Source: Thecamonas trahens ATCC 50062 (taxonomy: Eukaryota; Apusozoa; Apusomonadida; Apusomonadidae). Taken from it: a DNA stretch of 36,516 nt. Location: assembly GCF_000142905.1 (NCBI RefSeq), contig NW_013657671.1, positions 254,385 through 290,900 of the forward strand, read 5' to 3'. A program made the translations under genes and the position numbers. Below the pieces are notes generated by a model. The model did no database searches, was not told the DNA's origin, and saw only the letters and a list, made by a program, of their open reading frames with translations. Of the stretch, positions 1-9,231 are shown piece by piece (position 1 is the stretch's first letter; each line of letters begins with the position of its first letter).

Positions 1-29
1 TCTCCTCCCCCCCACCCCCACGTATGCAG
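1..29 (+). other. 3' end of an intron of the YTM1/WDR12 gene
   Basis: The first 29 bases are a pyrimidine tract ending in TATGCAG. The coding frame that follows has no ATG at the place where the family's N-terminal domain is already half complete. This is therefore most simply the 3' part of an intron, with the acceptor AG at 28-29 and the preceding exon outside the window. The exon starts with two bases of a split codon. Confidence 0.7.
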
Positions 30-1342
30 AGCCTGCGGTGCCGTTCGACTTTATGATTGATGGAACTTTCCTCCGCACCACGCTGGAGGGGTACGTGCTC
101 GAGTCCAAGGGTACACTCTCGGCAGAGACCGTGCTGGTCATCGAGTACACCGAGGCGCTCGCCCGGCCCCAGCCCGACGTGCTTGAGAACCAGGACGATT
201 GGATCGCAGACCTCGCCATCGGCGCCACCAAGTTCCTGCCCAAGGCCTTCCAGGTCAAGGGAAAGGGAGGCCGGAAGGCCCGCGCCAACAATGCTCTGCC
301 GTTCCTTGCCTCGGCCTCGTACGACGGCCTTGTCCGCATCCGCCCGCTTCGCGAGGACGGCGCGTACGCCTCGGACGCCGCGCCGCTGATCGCGGCCGGC
401 CACAAGGCTGCCGTCAAGGCAGTCGCCGTCTCGGGCTCCACCCTTGTCTCTGCCGGTCGCGATCATGGCGTCGCCCTGTATGAGCTTGACCCGACCAAGC
501 CGCACGCCCGATCGACGTCCAAGGGCGTCGTCCTGCCGTCGGCTACCGGCGCCCACGACGACACCGTCGAGTCGGTCGCCTTCCACCCGCTGGGCATGAC
601 CTTTATCACCGGCGCCTGGGACGGCAAGGTCCAGGTCTACAACGCGTCTATCGCCGCCGCCGTCGAGGCCGCCGCCTCGTCCGCCACCGCAGGCGGCGAC
701 GACGACGACGGCCGCCCCGCCAAGCGCGCAAAGTCCGGCAAGGCCGCCGCCAGCCTCGCAGACCCTGCTCCACTCTCGCCGCTCATCACTCTCGAGGGCC
801 ACACCGGCGCGGTGACCACTGCTCTGTTCGAGAACTTTGGCGACGGAACCAACGCGCTGTCGGCGTCGTGGGACCACTCGCTGCGCGTGTGGGACGTGCC
901 GTCGGGCGCCAACGCAACCATCATCGCCACAGAGACCGCCGTCCTCGACATCGGCCTTTGCTCAGCGCCGTCGTCGTCGGCCACCCTCACCGCCCACGCC
1001 GGGCCCGTTGTTCGGCTCTGGGACTTCCGCACCCAGGACCCGGCGTCCGCCAAGTTCAAGGGCCACGGCGGCTTTGTTCCGGCCGTGGCGTGGATGCCCG
1101 GCTCCGCCGTCCACTTTGCCACTGCCGCCCACGATGGAAAGGTCCGCGTCTGGGACATCCGCTCGCCTTCCATCCCGCTCTACTCGGTCGCCGTCCACTC
1201 GGACAAGGTCTTTTCACTCGCCTGGCTCTCCGAGACTGTCATCCTCACAGGCTCGGCCGACTGCACGGTCAGCCGCGTGGTCCTGGGCGATGGCCTTTCG
1301 GTCCAGCCCATGGCTGTCGCCAGCAACATCGACTCCGAGTAA
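30..1342 (+). CDS. WDR12: Ribosome biogenesis protein YTM1/WDR12 (5' partial)
   Basis: WD40-repeat member of the PeBoW complex (NOP7/PES1-ERB1/BOP1-YTM1/WDR12), which acts in the nucleolus on 27S/32S pre-rRNA processing and 60S assembly. The visible protein opens with PAVPFDFMIDG, then LRTTLEGYV and SAETVLVIEY. This is the second half of the NLE ubiquitin-like domain that docks the AAA-ATPase Rea1/Midasin. Seven WD-type repeats follow; clear Trp-Asp ends include LRVWDV, VRLWDF and VRVWDIR. An acidic then basic insert (about nt 690-750, with PAKRAKSGK) lies between repeats three and four and could serve as a nuclear signal. The first half of the NLE domain is missing and must lie on an upstream exon. 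The frame ends in TAA at 1340-1342, 13 bp from the stop of the convergent ankyrin gene. The family assignment is firm; the upstream structure is inferred. Confidence 0.9.
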
Positions 1343-1355
1343 TTGTAAAGCTTGC

Positions 1356-2514
1356 TTACTCTCGCCCCCGCAGCGCAGCCATCCCCTCCTCATTCCCGCA
1401 GTGCTCCGCCCATCCAAGCGCAGTCGCCCCAAACCCGCCGTCCTTGATCGTCGCGTCCGCCCCGGCTGCCAGCAGCACTTGCAGGCACTTGACAGCGCCA
1501 AACTGCCCTGCAAGATGGAGTGCCGTCGCCTGCTGGCCATGCTCACGCCCACCAAAGTCGTGCACACGATCCACGTCTGCCCCGGCAGCGATGAGCCACT
1601 CGGCCGCAGCCGCGTTGTCGGCGTATACTGCCCACAGTAGCGGCGTGCCGCGATACACGGTAGCATCAACATCCGCGTCATGCACCTTCACCAACTCCGC
1701 CATCGCCTTCACCTGCCCGTTCCGCGCCGCCCATGCCAAGGCCTCACCCACGAGCTCCGCAGCCTCGTACGTTCGCGCCCACTCTGGGAACGCCTCGATC
1801 GGCCGGTAAAACCCGCACCGCGCCCGCGCCACCGCACGCCCCACATCGTAGCTTTCCACGTCACGGCCGAGTCCAGCAGCCTCGCGCAGCGAAAGCTCGT
1901 CGTCGCTCATACTGGCAGCCAGGAGCTCTGCCGTCTCGGTCGCAGCGTAGAACAGCGCGAACGTCAACGGCGTCCCGCCGGGTTCCCCCATCAACCCGCC
2001 TTCCATCGTCGCACCGGCATCCATCAGCATCTGCACCAGTTGTGATGCCTGCCCCACGGCCGCCAGATGCAGCGGCGTGTGCTTGCCCTCCGTGCGAGCC
2101 GCCGGTGCCGTTGCGGCCTCGGCATGGGCTGCCAGCGCCTCGGCCACCTCCTGGATCTCATCTGGACTCGCGGTGTGCGGCGGAATGGCACCCGACTGGG
2201 TCGCAGCCTCTACCGCCAGCAGCACGCAACACTTGGCCAGCGCCTTGCTCATCACCGGCTCTTCTGCCATCGCCTGTGCGTCCTTTGCAAGCATCCCGAC
2301 TCGGACGCTCTCCGTTGATGTGGCCGTAATGACGCCGTCGGCGTCGACTGTCACCGTCAACAGCTCCTACACAGCGTGGCGGACGTGATGTGTGAGTGTG
2401 CGTAGGCACGAGGCAGGACAGAGGTAGAAGACACGCTGGTGGTCCCCGTACCTGGTCATTGTCCACCGGGCAGGTGATGGTGGTGGTCTTGCTTGCTTCC
2501 GCTGCGTCGCACAT
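1356..2514 (-). CDS. Ankyrin-repeat protein, two exons
   Basis: Spliced as complement(join(1356..2366,2452..2514)). Exon 1 starts at ATG 2514 (MCDAAEASKTTT) and ends ..DNDQ before donor GTACGG. Exon 2 resumes in phase 0 (ELLTVTVDADG) after acceptor TGTGTAG. Unspliced, the frame would begin at a TTG and be closed by that in-frame TAG, so the intron is needed to give a normal start. The product is about 357 residues. Ankyrin units are recognisable as HTPLHLAAVGQ.., GTPLLWAVYADNAAAAEWLIAAGADV and ATALHLAGQFGAVKCLQVLLAAGADA, in an N-terminal and a C-terminal block. The 70-residue stretch between them is poorly matched. There is no signal peptide or membrane span. The likely role is protein-protein scaffolding; no partner can be named. 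It is divergent from the zinc-finger gene (152 bp between starts) and convergent with WDR12. Confidence 0.8.
2367..2451 (-). other. Intron of the ankyrin gene
   Basis: 85-nt intron on the minus strand: donor GTACGG directly after CAG at 2452, acceptor GTGTAG with the exon resuming at 2366. Phase 0. It removes an in-frame stop and connects an ATG to the ankyrin frame. Confidence 0.75.
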
Positions 2515-2666
2515 GTGGGTGACAGGCAAGTGTTGGCAGGAAGCCGGAGCAACCGAGGGACGATCTCCGAGGGCAGATCTGTTTTTACCGACAACAACGG
2601 CACAGCAAAAGCAGCCATCCCCCGCCTCCCTCCTCTACCCAACCTTCCTCATCACACTTGTCAGAT
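2515..2666. promoter_or_regulatory. Divergent 5' region, ankyrin / zinc-finger genes
   Basis: 152 bp between two divergent start codons (2514 minus, 2667 plus), so it must hold both 5' leaders and any shared promoter. It has CT-rich and CAG/CAA-rich stretches near the zinc-finger start. I see no clear TATA element. Confidence 0.4.
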
Positions 2667-3176
2667 ATGAAGAACAACTCGAATCCTCGCACCGTCGCGG
2701 CGGATGCACTCGCTGCTGATGCGGCTGACGGTGTCGCTGGCTGTAGCGACGCGTGCACCGCCGAGCCTAGCCTTGCCGATGTCAAGGAGTTTGTCAAGAA
2801 CTTGCTAGAGAAGAAGGTCAGTCTTGAGATTACCATCCAGGAAGCCATGCGGTTTAGCAACAAGTACGGTCAGAACCTTGTCACCAGCATCGTCCGCAGT
2901 TGGTTCCGCACCTCGTGTCGGCACAGATGCCTGTCCTGTCCCAACGAGTTCGACAAGAAGCGCGATCTCGTTGCACACGTCAGGGAGAGCAAGCACCATA
3001 AAGGCGTCAAGCAACGGATCAAGGCCGAAAAGAAGGCGAACATGGCCGAGTTCCACAAGCGGGTCGACGGCAAGACGCCGTGCGAGTACTCGGACGCCGA
3101 GCTCGCCACGCTGGTCAACATCCTCCTCCCCACGGCTTTCCTGGAGGAGCTGTTCCGGCGATCCAGGGCGGTGTAA
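2667..3176 (+). CDS. Small C2H2 zinc-finger protein
   Basis: 169 residues from ATG 2667. A single C2H2-type finger is visible as CLSCPNEF...LVAHVRESKHH: C88-x2-C91-x12-H104-x5-H110, with the usual hydrophobic positions (F95, L101). A lysine-rich helix follows (HKGVKQRIKAEKKANMAEFHK). Before the finger lies a predicted helical segment (DVKEFVKNLLEKK...IQEAMRFSNKYGQNLV), and the N-terminus is an Ala/Asp-rich low-complexity leader. A lone finger followed by a basic helix resembles those of RNA-binding or ribosome-associated small proteins, but I recognise no orthologue and give no function. The stop codon is 9 bp from the stop of the convergent HECT gene. Confidence 0.75.
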   Translation: MKNNSNPRTVAADALAADAADGVAGCSDACTAEPSLADVKEFVKNLLEKKVSLEITIQEAMRFSNKYGQNLVTSIVRSWFRTSCRHRCLSCPNEFDKKRDLVAHVRESKHHKGVKQRIKAEKKANMAEFHKRVDGKTPCEYSDAELATLVNILLPTAFLEELFRRSRAV

Positions 3177-3185
3177 CCGGCTGCT

Positions 3186-6100
3186 TCACGCACGTCCAAA
3201 GCCGACGGGCTGGTCCAGAAACTGGTTCAGCTTGGACGCTGTCTCCTCGGCGGATGCGTACGACCGCGGCAGACGGATCTTGTTGGTGCAGACCGAGGCT
3301 GTCGGGAGGGCGCCGTTGGACGCGTTAAACGCCACGCAGACAGCCATGGGCGGGTTGAGATTGGCAAGACCTCCTGCCGGAGGAAGCACGCACCCAGTGA
3401 CCGCAAGCAACAGCTGCAGTCGCCGTTCGGCAGAGAGCTGCACCACGGCGTCCCAAAACCATGTCCAGTGCGGATCGCCGATGTCGTCGACACTAGCGGC
3501 CTGCCACTCGGCAACGTCCAGTTCCACCTGTCCGTAGAGGGTATGCGCCAGCGCGCGCTCGTCGCTCCCAAATGCTGCACGGAGCGCCCTTGACGGGACT
3601 GCGGTATGGACGCCACGCGCAAACGCCGCCAGGTGCTCTTCGATGCCTGCGGTCAAGTACGTTGTCGCAAAAGCGTCCATGTACTCGTCGTAGTTGGTCG
3701 AGTTGACTACCTCTTCTGGATCGCACAGCTCGCCCGTTGGCTTGCGGAGCGGGACCACAACGAGTTCCCCACTTTCGCGTGCATGGTACTCAAACACAAA
3801 GCGAAGCTCAATGTCCAGCTCTTTGGCCGCAGTGTCAACTTGCGCCTTGAACGCCCGTTTGGCGGCGTACAAGTCTGGGTCGATCACAGCCAAGTCGGCC
3901 GCCACAATCGGTTGCCGAAGCATGGCCCTTGTCAGCGCCGGCGAAATCTCGTAGCCGAGCGAGATCCGGGCCGCCAGGAGGCGGACGAGCATGCGGCCGG
4001 CAATGTCGGCTTCATATGTCTCGATCTGGTTCGAGAGGGAGTAGACTACCGCATCAGCGTCGCCGGATCGGATGGCAGGCACTAAAATGACTGGCTCGAT
4101 GGGCGCAATTGATGGGTGACTGGCCACGCCAATCAGTGCCTTGCCAAACAGCGAGAGCCACTCTTTGGTCAGGCCGCCATCGTCCGAGCCGGCCTCGACG
4201 ACGCCGGCAGAGATAAAGGTGACTCGGGTGTTCATCAGCGCATCCGCCGGATCGGCGGCCACGTTGGCCAACAGCGTGTCGCGCACAAAGTTCTCGCGCC
4301 GGATCGTGATCCGCAGCGTGCCTGGTGGTGTCTGCTGGCGCAGTCGCATGTGCAGCTCGTGCAGCCGAAGCCACGAGCTCGGCACAAAGGTGGCGATGTG
4401 AAAGATGACGAGCAGTAGCACGACGGCATAGATGGCGGCTGCAGTAAAGTGGGCGGCCACGAAAAGAGGCCCTCGCATCGGCGCGGTTGAAATCCAGGCC
4501 ACAGAGCCAAGAACTATGTGCTCGAGCACCAGGCCCAGGCCCAGGCCCAGAACAGGGTCGTGCGGCGCCTCCCATCCGTAGTACGCGGTGAGCGATGACG
4601 GGCCCGGCAGCACATACGCCAACACTGTCGAGATGGCTGTCGAGCCGCCGATGGCCACAGGCAGCGCCCACATCACCGCGGCTGAGGCTCCAGTCTGCGA
4701 CAGCCAGTAGTACGCCGCACCCGAGAGCAGTGTGTACATCACGCCCAGGATGCATGCCAGACCAAACGTCTCGTCATACCGCGGGCCAAGCTGCTCCAGT
4801 GCATTGCCCAGCTCGGCGAAAGGCGACCACCACGCCCGTGGAAGCGCCTCGAGCAGCGGCGCCAGCGACTGAAGTGATGTCCACAACGTCGTCGTCCCCA
4901 GTCCAAGAGCAACCACTGCCGGCAGGCCCAGGCCGATGGCAGCGCGGTCAAGCCGCCCCAGCATAGTCCAAAACGCCAGAGCAAGGCCCGCACTCACAGC
5001 GCCAGCCGCGAACACGCGGAGTCGGCGGAGCAAAAGGCAGGAAGCTGCGCCGAAAAGGAGCCCAAGGCCAGCCGCGGGCCCACGGGCTTCAGCCGGCATC
5101 GAGCTCAGCAGCGTGCCCACAGCCGCACCGACCATGATGCCGCGATCAAGAGAGGAAATACGAAGAACGCGCTCGACAATGTCTACCCCAATGACTGTTG
5201 GCAGCGGAAGCGCAGCCCGGCCGCGGTAGACCAGTGAGAGCACGCAAAGCAGCCGCGCGGCGACCGGTCTAGCGTGCCGACGCGGGACAAGGACGCAGCA
5301 AAAGGTCCAAAACGAGGCCAGCAGCGGCCTGGCAACCACTCTGCCAACAGTGGGCGCTGCATCACTATATGCGCCAAGCGAAAAAGCAAAGAGCGCAGCG
5401 ACTGCGCCGGGCGAGGCCCGCACGGCTCGCCCGAGCCACGACGCCCAGCCAAAGCCAAGCGTACCAAAGACAATCAAGTTGCCCACAAGCGCCAGCAGGC
5501 GATAAACCACCGAGGCGAGCGGCGCCACAGTGGCAGCCGCTTCAAGCCCCTGCCAGGCAACCAGCGCACCAACGACAGCGAGGACGCGCCGTGGCGAGAG
5601 GGTGCCAAGCCACATGTTCGGGGCGACGAGCGCGCCGGCCCAGGCGAGCAACCAGGCTACAAGCGCAACCGGAAGCATCAACTCGCTCGCCGCCGACAGC
5701 CGAATAGTATGCTGCGCGATGGCCAGGTTGCCGCTGGGAGCGATAGCATCGAGGGCAAGAGCGAGGTGAGTGGGCGCGGAGCACGAGACGTCAATCGAGA
5801 ACGGCTGCGGCGCCGCCATGCCACGGGTGAGCGGGATAGCAAGCGCGGTGGCTGTTGCCGAGTCCAGCACGTGTCTCCGAAGCAGAGCGTCAGCGGCGTG
5901 TGCTCCGCGATGCACGGCTGCAGCGCCGGCCAGGTCGCGCGGCGAGGCATGGAAGAGGAAGGCGCTGATGGCATCGAGATTAGTACCGAGCGATGAAGCG
6001 AGCGAGCTCGTGGCATGGACAGCGCCAGATCGGACAGCGCGAAGCATGTCGGTGACAAGATTGAGACCGGCGCCGTGGAGCGCGTAGACCAGAGCCGTTT

Positions 6101-6887
6101 TGGCCGCTTGCCAGACCCAAGACAACGCTGCCGTTACGGTCCGGACCAACGGCGCAAAGCAGTACTCGCGGAGCATGTGCGAGACAGCCTCGTCGAGGTG
6201 GGCGATCTTGGGCAGGAACCAGGCGCGAATGACGTCGGTGTGGATGACCGGCGGCGGGTCGGCAATCAGGCGCGGGTACCAAATCTCGCGCCACAATTGG
6301 TCAGCAGAGCGGACTTGGAGCTCGTGCGAGACCATTGTGAGGCCGGGGCCAAACCCAGCCGAGGCGGTGATGCGAAAGGAGGAGCAGAGCGCACTGAGCG
6401 GGAGCGGTCGGTCGATGGAAGCACAAGCAGGAAAGCGGGCCAATGCTACCGGATCGTTGCGGCGCGAAATCGTGATGTTGTCCACCTCGTCTGCATCTGC
6501 TACGCTGTAAGCTGCATCTAGCGCAGCAGTTAGCTCAGCCTGAGCCGTCTCCGGCAGGTCGGCCAGCCGGTGTGGAGGCAGCAGCAGGAGCGAGCGGATG
6601 GCGACGTGGATGTGGTCCGGCGGATCGACAAGATACGCCGTCGACGCCAACGACGCATGGATGGCGTCAAGCGGGTAGACATCTGGAAGTTCAGTGATTG
6701 TGGCAGTGATGAACTTGAACAAGTAGCTGCCAGAGCCAAGCTTGACACCCGCGTCGGCCGAGCTCCCTACGAAGACAGGCGCTGCTGAGGCCGGCTTCCA
6801 CAGCGCAGCGAGGAGAAGCAAAGAGGCCAGGTGGACGAGCACCACCAGCCTGGAGCGCGTACTCCGGCACATGCCCCTTCTGGGCAT
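3186..6887 (-). CDS. Multi-pass membrane HECT-type E3 ubiquitin ligase
   Basis: 1,233 residues in one exon; an in-frame stop sits two codons upstream of ATG 6887. Order of parts: signal peptide (about 1-35, basic N-terminus then LVVLVHLASLLLLAALW); a roughly 360-residue presumably luminal domain; about ten to twelve hydrophobic spans between 404 and 836; then a C-terminal HECT domain (about 858-1233). The N-lobe shows ITIRRENFVRDTLL and the GSDDGGLTKEWLSLFGKAL element. The C-lobe ends with LPTASVCTNKIRLP, placing the thioester cysteine at C1200, followed by a family-typical tail (SAEETASKLNQFL). HECT ligases accept ubiquitin from an E2 on this cysteine before passing it to substrate. With the ligase after the last span, it probably faces the cytosol, at the ER or another endomembrane, where membrane-protein turnover is a reasonable guess. 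Substrate and exact compartment are unknown. The 9-bp gap to the convergent zinc-finger gene means the 3' UTRs overlap. Confidence 0.85.
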   Translation of the reverse strand: MPRRGMCRSTRSRLVVLVHLASLLLLAALWKPASAAPVFVGSSADAGVKLGSGSYLFKFITATITELPDVYPLDAIHASLASTAYLVDPPDHIHVAIRSLLLLPPHRLADLPETAQAELTAALDAAYSVADADEVDNITISRRNDPVALARFPACASIDRPLPLSALCSSFRITASAGFGPGLTMVSHELQVRSADQLWREIWYPRLIADPPPVIHTDVIRAWFLPKIAHLDEAVSHMLREYCFAPLVRTVTAALSWVWQAAKTALVYALHGAGLNLVTDMLRAVRSGAVHATSSLASSLGTNLDAISAFLFHASPRDLAGAAAVHRGAHAADALLRRHVLDSATATALAIPLTRGMAAPQPFSIDVSCSAPTHLALALDAIAPSGNLAIAQHTIRLSAASELMLPVALVAWLLAWAGALVAPNMWLGTLSPRRVLAVVGALVAWQGLEAAATVAPLASVVYRLLALVGNLIVFGTLGFGWASWLGRAVRASPGAVAALFAFSLGAYSDAAPTVGRVVARPLLASFWTFCCVLVPRRHARPVAARLLCVLSLVYRGRAALPLPTVIGVDIVERVLRISSLDRGIMVGAAVGTLLSSMPAEARGPAAGLGLLFGAASCLLLRRLRVFAAGAVSAGLALAFWTMLGRLDRAAIGLGLPAVVALGLGTTTLWTSLQSLAPLLEALPRAWWSPFAELGNALEQLGPRYDETFGLACILGVMYTLLSGAAYYWLSQTGASAAVMWALPVAIGGSTAISTVLAYVLPGPSSLTAYYGWEAPHDPVLGLGLGLVLEHIVLGSVAWISTAPMRGPLFVAAHFTAAAIYAVVLLLVIFHIATFVPSSWLRLHELHMRLRQQTPPGTLRITIRRENFVRDTLLANVAADPADALMNTRVTFISAGVVEAGSDDGGLTKEWLSLFGKALIGVASHPSIAPIEPVILVPAIRSGDADAVVYSLSNQIETYEADIAGRMLVRLLAARISLGYEISPALTRAMLRQPIVAADLAVIDPDLYAAKRAFKAQVDTAAKELDIELRFVFEYHARESGELVVVPLRKPTGELCDPEEVVNSTNYDEYMDAFATTYLTAGIEEHLAAFARGVHTAVPSRALRAAFGSDERALAHTLYGQVELDVAEWQAASVDDIGDPHWTWFWDAVVQLSAERRLQLLLAVTGCVLPPAGGLANLNPPMAVCVAFNASNGALPTASVCTNKIRLPRSYASAEETASKLNQFLDQPVGFGRA

Positions 6888-7287
6888 ACTCTACGGTACT
6901 CGGAAGTAAGAGAAGTGCATGCGCTTGGGCTGGCTTGAGAGTGGGCCACGTCGGTGATGTGGCCGACGCGTGGCCTCGATCGAACAGTGGCGACGCCACC
7001 GGCTTCGAGACGAGATGGAGAGCCGAACGCGGTGTAGCGAGCTGATGTGATCATGAGAACCTGCGTTACACATCACGGCAATTGAAGGGTGTACAGCCCC
7101 GATCAGCTCGTTGCGCGAGCTTGGGTCCACCAGCATGTAGTTTGGGCTGCCCCGACCCGTCCTTGACTCCCAGGGCACCGAGAGCTGCCGCCGCCAGCAA
7201 GCGTCTTCCGTCCTTGCCGCCGTCGTCTGGCTAGACAGACAGCACTCCACGCAGTCACCCGGAGGCTCATCCCCACCGTGACCTGCT
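6888..7287. promoter_or_regulatory. Divergent intergenic region, HECT / IQ-motif genes
   Basis: 400 bp between divergent starts. No convincing coding frame, tRNA or repeat is seen. It must contain both promoters and leaders. Just inside the neighbouring IQ gene a short tandem AGGGAGCAAGCG repeat begins. Confidence 0.4.
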
Positions 7288-8187
7288 ATGGGATGCGGGG
7301 CGTCACGAGGGAGCAAGCGAGGGAGCAAGCGAGGAGCGGTGGACGACGGTGGGGACGAGATGGAGCCTGTAGTCATGCCCATGGCCGCCTTTGAACGGCG
7401 CCAGTCAGCGGTCGACTCGGAGACTTCGTGGCTCTCATCGCACTCATCGTACTCGAATGTGGTCGAGGGCGATGCTGTGGCGGATGATTTAGAAGGGATG
7501 GTGGGAGGTGGCAGGAGGAGGAGTAGGCGGCGGTCGGCAGGTCGTGGCCGGAGCTCGAGTTCGAGCTCGAGCTCGGGTTCAAGCTCAAGCGCAAGCTCGA
7601 GGAGCTCGTCATCGTCGGACGTAACAGCGCGCCAGCGCGGGAGTGGGGAAGGCTCTGACTCGGGCGACTCGTCGGTGTTTTCCGTGGGGGATGACTTTCT
7701 ACCGGGGATGATGTCGGACGGCGACGCGGCGCGGATTCTTCAGCGGCACGTCCGCGGGTATCTGACGCGAACGCTGAACGCTAGCGCAACTGCTGCGCTG
7801 GTAGATGCGGTGCCTTCGAGTCTGCAGGTGACGCAGCCGTCGTATGCGTTCCGGCCGAGCTTGGAGCCGGGGCCCGTCTCATCAAAGCTCCTCATCCCTG
7901 CATACCCGCACGGGCTGGGCGGGGGGATGCAGGGCTCGGATCCCGCAGTGCTGCGGCTGAACACGTCGGGCGGGAACCTGATCACGGCGGCGTCACTGGC
8001 GGCGCTGTCGGCGCAGCCTGCAGCGGCCGACGACCCGCTGGCGCGGCGCAAGTCGCGAATCTATGGCACACTCTCGGGGCGCGGGACCAATTCGATGTCG
8101 GGCTCGTCGCACATGGGCTTTCTCTCGCTGGCGGGGAGCGGCAAGGACAAGCGGCGCAAGTCTGCGCAGCCGCGGCCGCAGTACTGA
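7288..8187 (+). CDS. Acylated-looking Ser-rich protein with an IQ motif
   Basis: 299 residues starting MGCGASRGSKRGSKRG. Gly2 with Cys3 and Ser6 fits the consensus for N-myristoylation plus palmitoylation, and the following basic stretch would strengthen membrane binding. A serine/arginine-rich tract with long Ser runs occupies about 70-115. An IQ motif at about 149-161 (ILQRHVRGYLTRT) fits the IQxxxRGxxxR calmodulin-binding pattern, with Leu before Gln. The rest is low complexity and has no enzyme domain. The likely role is a membrane-tethered, calmodulin-regulated scaffold; partners are unknown. It is convergent with QNG1, with 24 bp between stops. The N-terminal RGSKRGSKR is encoded by a short tandem DNA repeat. 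Confidence 0.7.
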   Translation: MGCGASRGSKRGSKRGAVDDGGDEMEPVVMPMAAFERRQSAVDSETSWLSSHSSYSNVVEGDAVADDLEGMVGGGRRRSRRRSAGRGRSSSSSSSSGSSSSASSRSSSSSDVTARQRGSGEGSDSGDSSVFSVGDDFLPGMMSDGDAARILQRHVRGYLTRTLNASATAALVDAVPSSLQVTQPSYAFRPSLEPGPVSSKLLIPAYPHGLGGGMQGSDPAVLRLNTSGGNLITAASLAALSAQPAAADDPLARRKSRIYGTLSGRGTNSMSGSSHMGFLSLAGSGKDKRRKSAQPRPQY

Positions 8188-8211
8188 GACCTTGCGGCAG
8201 TGGCGTGTATG

Positions 8212-9231
8212 TTAGTAGAAGGTAGTGAGGACGCGGTGGTGCGGACCGATGCTCTCACGATGAGCCTCGCCCTCCTCCCACAGCCACCAATCGAGCTGAA
8301 CGGTGGTCCAGCTCGCGTGCAGGAGCTTGCGCAGCTGGTTGACGGCGACAATGGTGGCTGCGCGGATCTCGACCTCGTGGACCGAGCCGACGGGCAGGAC
8401 CGCGAGCGAGTCGACAAGAGCAGCGAGCTCGGGCGAGTAGACCAGAATCCCGAGGTGGCGCAGGAGCTGTGGGATGCGGTAGTCGGCAAACATAGTGAGC
8501 TGGTCGATGTCGCGGAAGGCGCCGAGGCCCTCGCCGCCAAACGCGCCCCACACGTCGCCAACAAAGATCTGTGCCCGCTTGTAGAAGAAGACCTGGTCGC
8601 CGTCAAAAGTGGTCTCGTCGCGGAAGCCCGGGAAGAAGGCGACCATGCGGGCCACGAGCTCGACAGCCGAGCCGCCGGCCGAGGCGATGAGCTTGGCGGC
8701 CGAGCCGTCAAAGTGGGCGGCGAGGACCCGCCCGACCTCGTTGAGGAGGCGGACCCGCTGGGCGCAGCGCGGCGGCGGCGAGCCGCCGAACCATTGGGTG
8801 AGGTCAGCTTCAGTGAGAGCAGCCAGCGCGTCGGCGCTCAGGCCGGCCATGCCGCTCTCCACAGCGACGGTCTTGATGGAGCCCGCCAGGCGATCGTACT
8901 CCCACCCGGGCTCGTCGGCCGGCCAGAAGCAAAAGTTGAGGGCATCGAGGACGAGGACATACTGCGCTGTCAGCTCAGGCGCGTCCAGGTCGCGAAAGTG
9001 GTACTCGTCAGCCTCCCACATGGGCAGCACCGGGCCATCAGGCTTGGTCTTGTAGTACGGCGCCGTGCCGGCGTCTGCCGGATACGCCTCATTGAGCCGG
9101 TCTGCCAACGCAGCCAGCGGGCCGTCGGCAATGGCCACATGCTCGGCCTTGGCCATGACGCGCTGTGCCGACGCTGTCACACTCGCCACCGACTGTGCTC
9201 CTGCGTCAAACGACCTCGTCTCCTCTGCCAT
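8212..9231 (-). CDS. QNG1: Queuosine 5'-phosphate N-glycosylase/hydrolase (DUF2419, C9orf64)
   Basis: 339 residues from ATG 9231; the open frame continues upstream only to a TTG through G-rich DNA, so the ATG is preferred. The family releases queuine base from queuosine 5'-monophosphate, so that eukaryotes, which cannot make queuine, can reuse it for tRNA-guanine transglycosylase. Diagnostic segments are LNFCFWP (about 98-104) followed by a Trp-Glu-Tyr; FYKRAQIFVGDVWGAF; FRDIDQLTMFADYRIPQLLRHL (about 240-260, the strongest signature); and VEIRAATIVAVNQL near the end. The length matches the human enzyme (341). No targeting signal is seen, so it is probably cytosolic. Free-living phagotrophs obtain queuine from bacterial prey, which suits the lifestyle suggested here. 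The assignment rests on recognised conserved motifs. Confidence 0.9.
   Translation of the reverse strand: MAEETRSFDAGAQSVASVTASAQRVMAKAEHVAIADGPLAALADRLNEAYPADAGTAPYYKTKPDGPVLPMWEADEYHFRDLDAPELTAQYVLVLDALNFCFWPADEPGWEYDRLAGSIKTVAVESGMAGLSADALAALTEADLTQWFGGSPPPRCAQRVRLLNEVGRVLAAHFDGSAAKLIASAGGSAVELVARMVAFFPGFRDETTFDGDQVFFYKRAQIFVGDVWGAFGGEGLGAFRDIDQLTMFADYRIPQLLRHLGILVYSPELAALVDSLAVLPVGSVHEVEIRAATIVAVNQLRKLLHASWTTVQLDWWLWEEGEAHRESIGPHHRVLTTFY

Noticed and set aside
5274-5996. Long open frame of 240 codons on the plus strand inside the HECT ligase gene
   Set aside because: Basic low-complexity product without motifs. It is the antisense shadow of GC-rich membrane-span codons on the minus strand.
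6888-7287. Possible tRNA or small RNA gene in the 400-bp intergenic region
   Set aside because: No A-box/B-box pair or cloverleaf could be recognised by eye.
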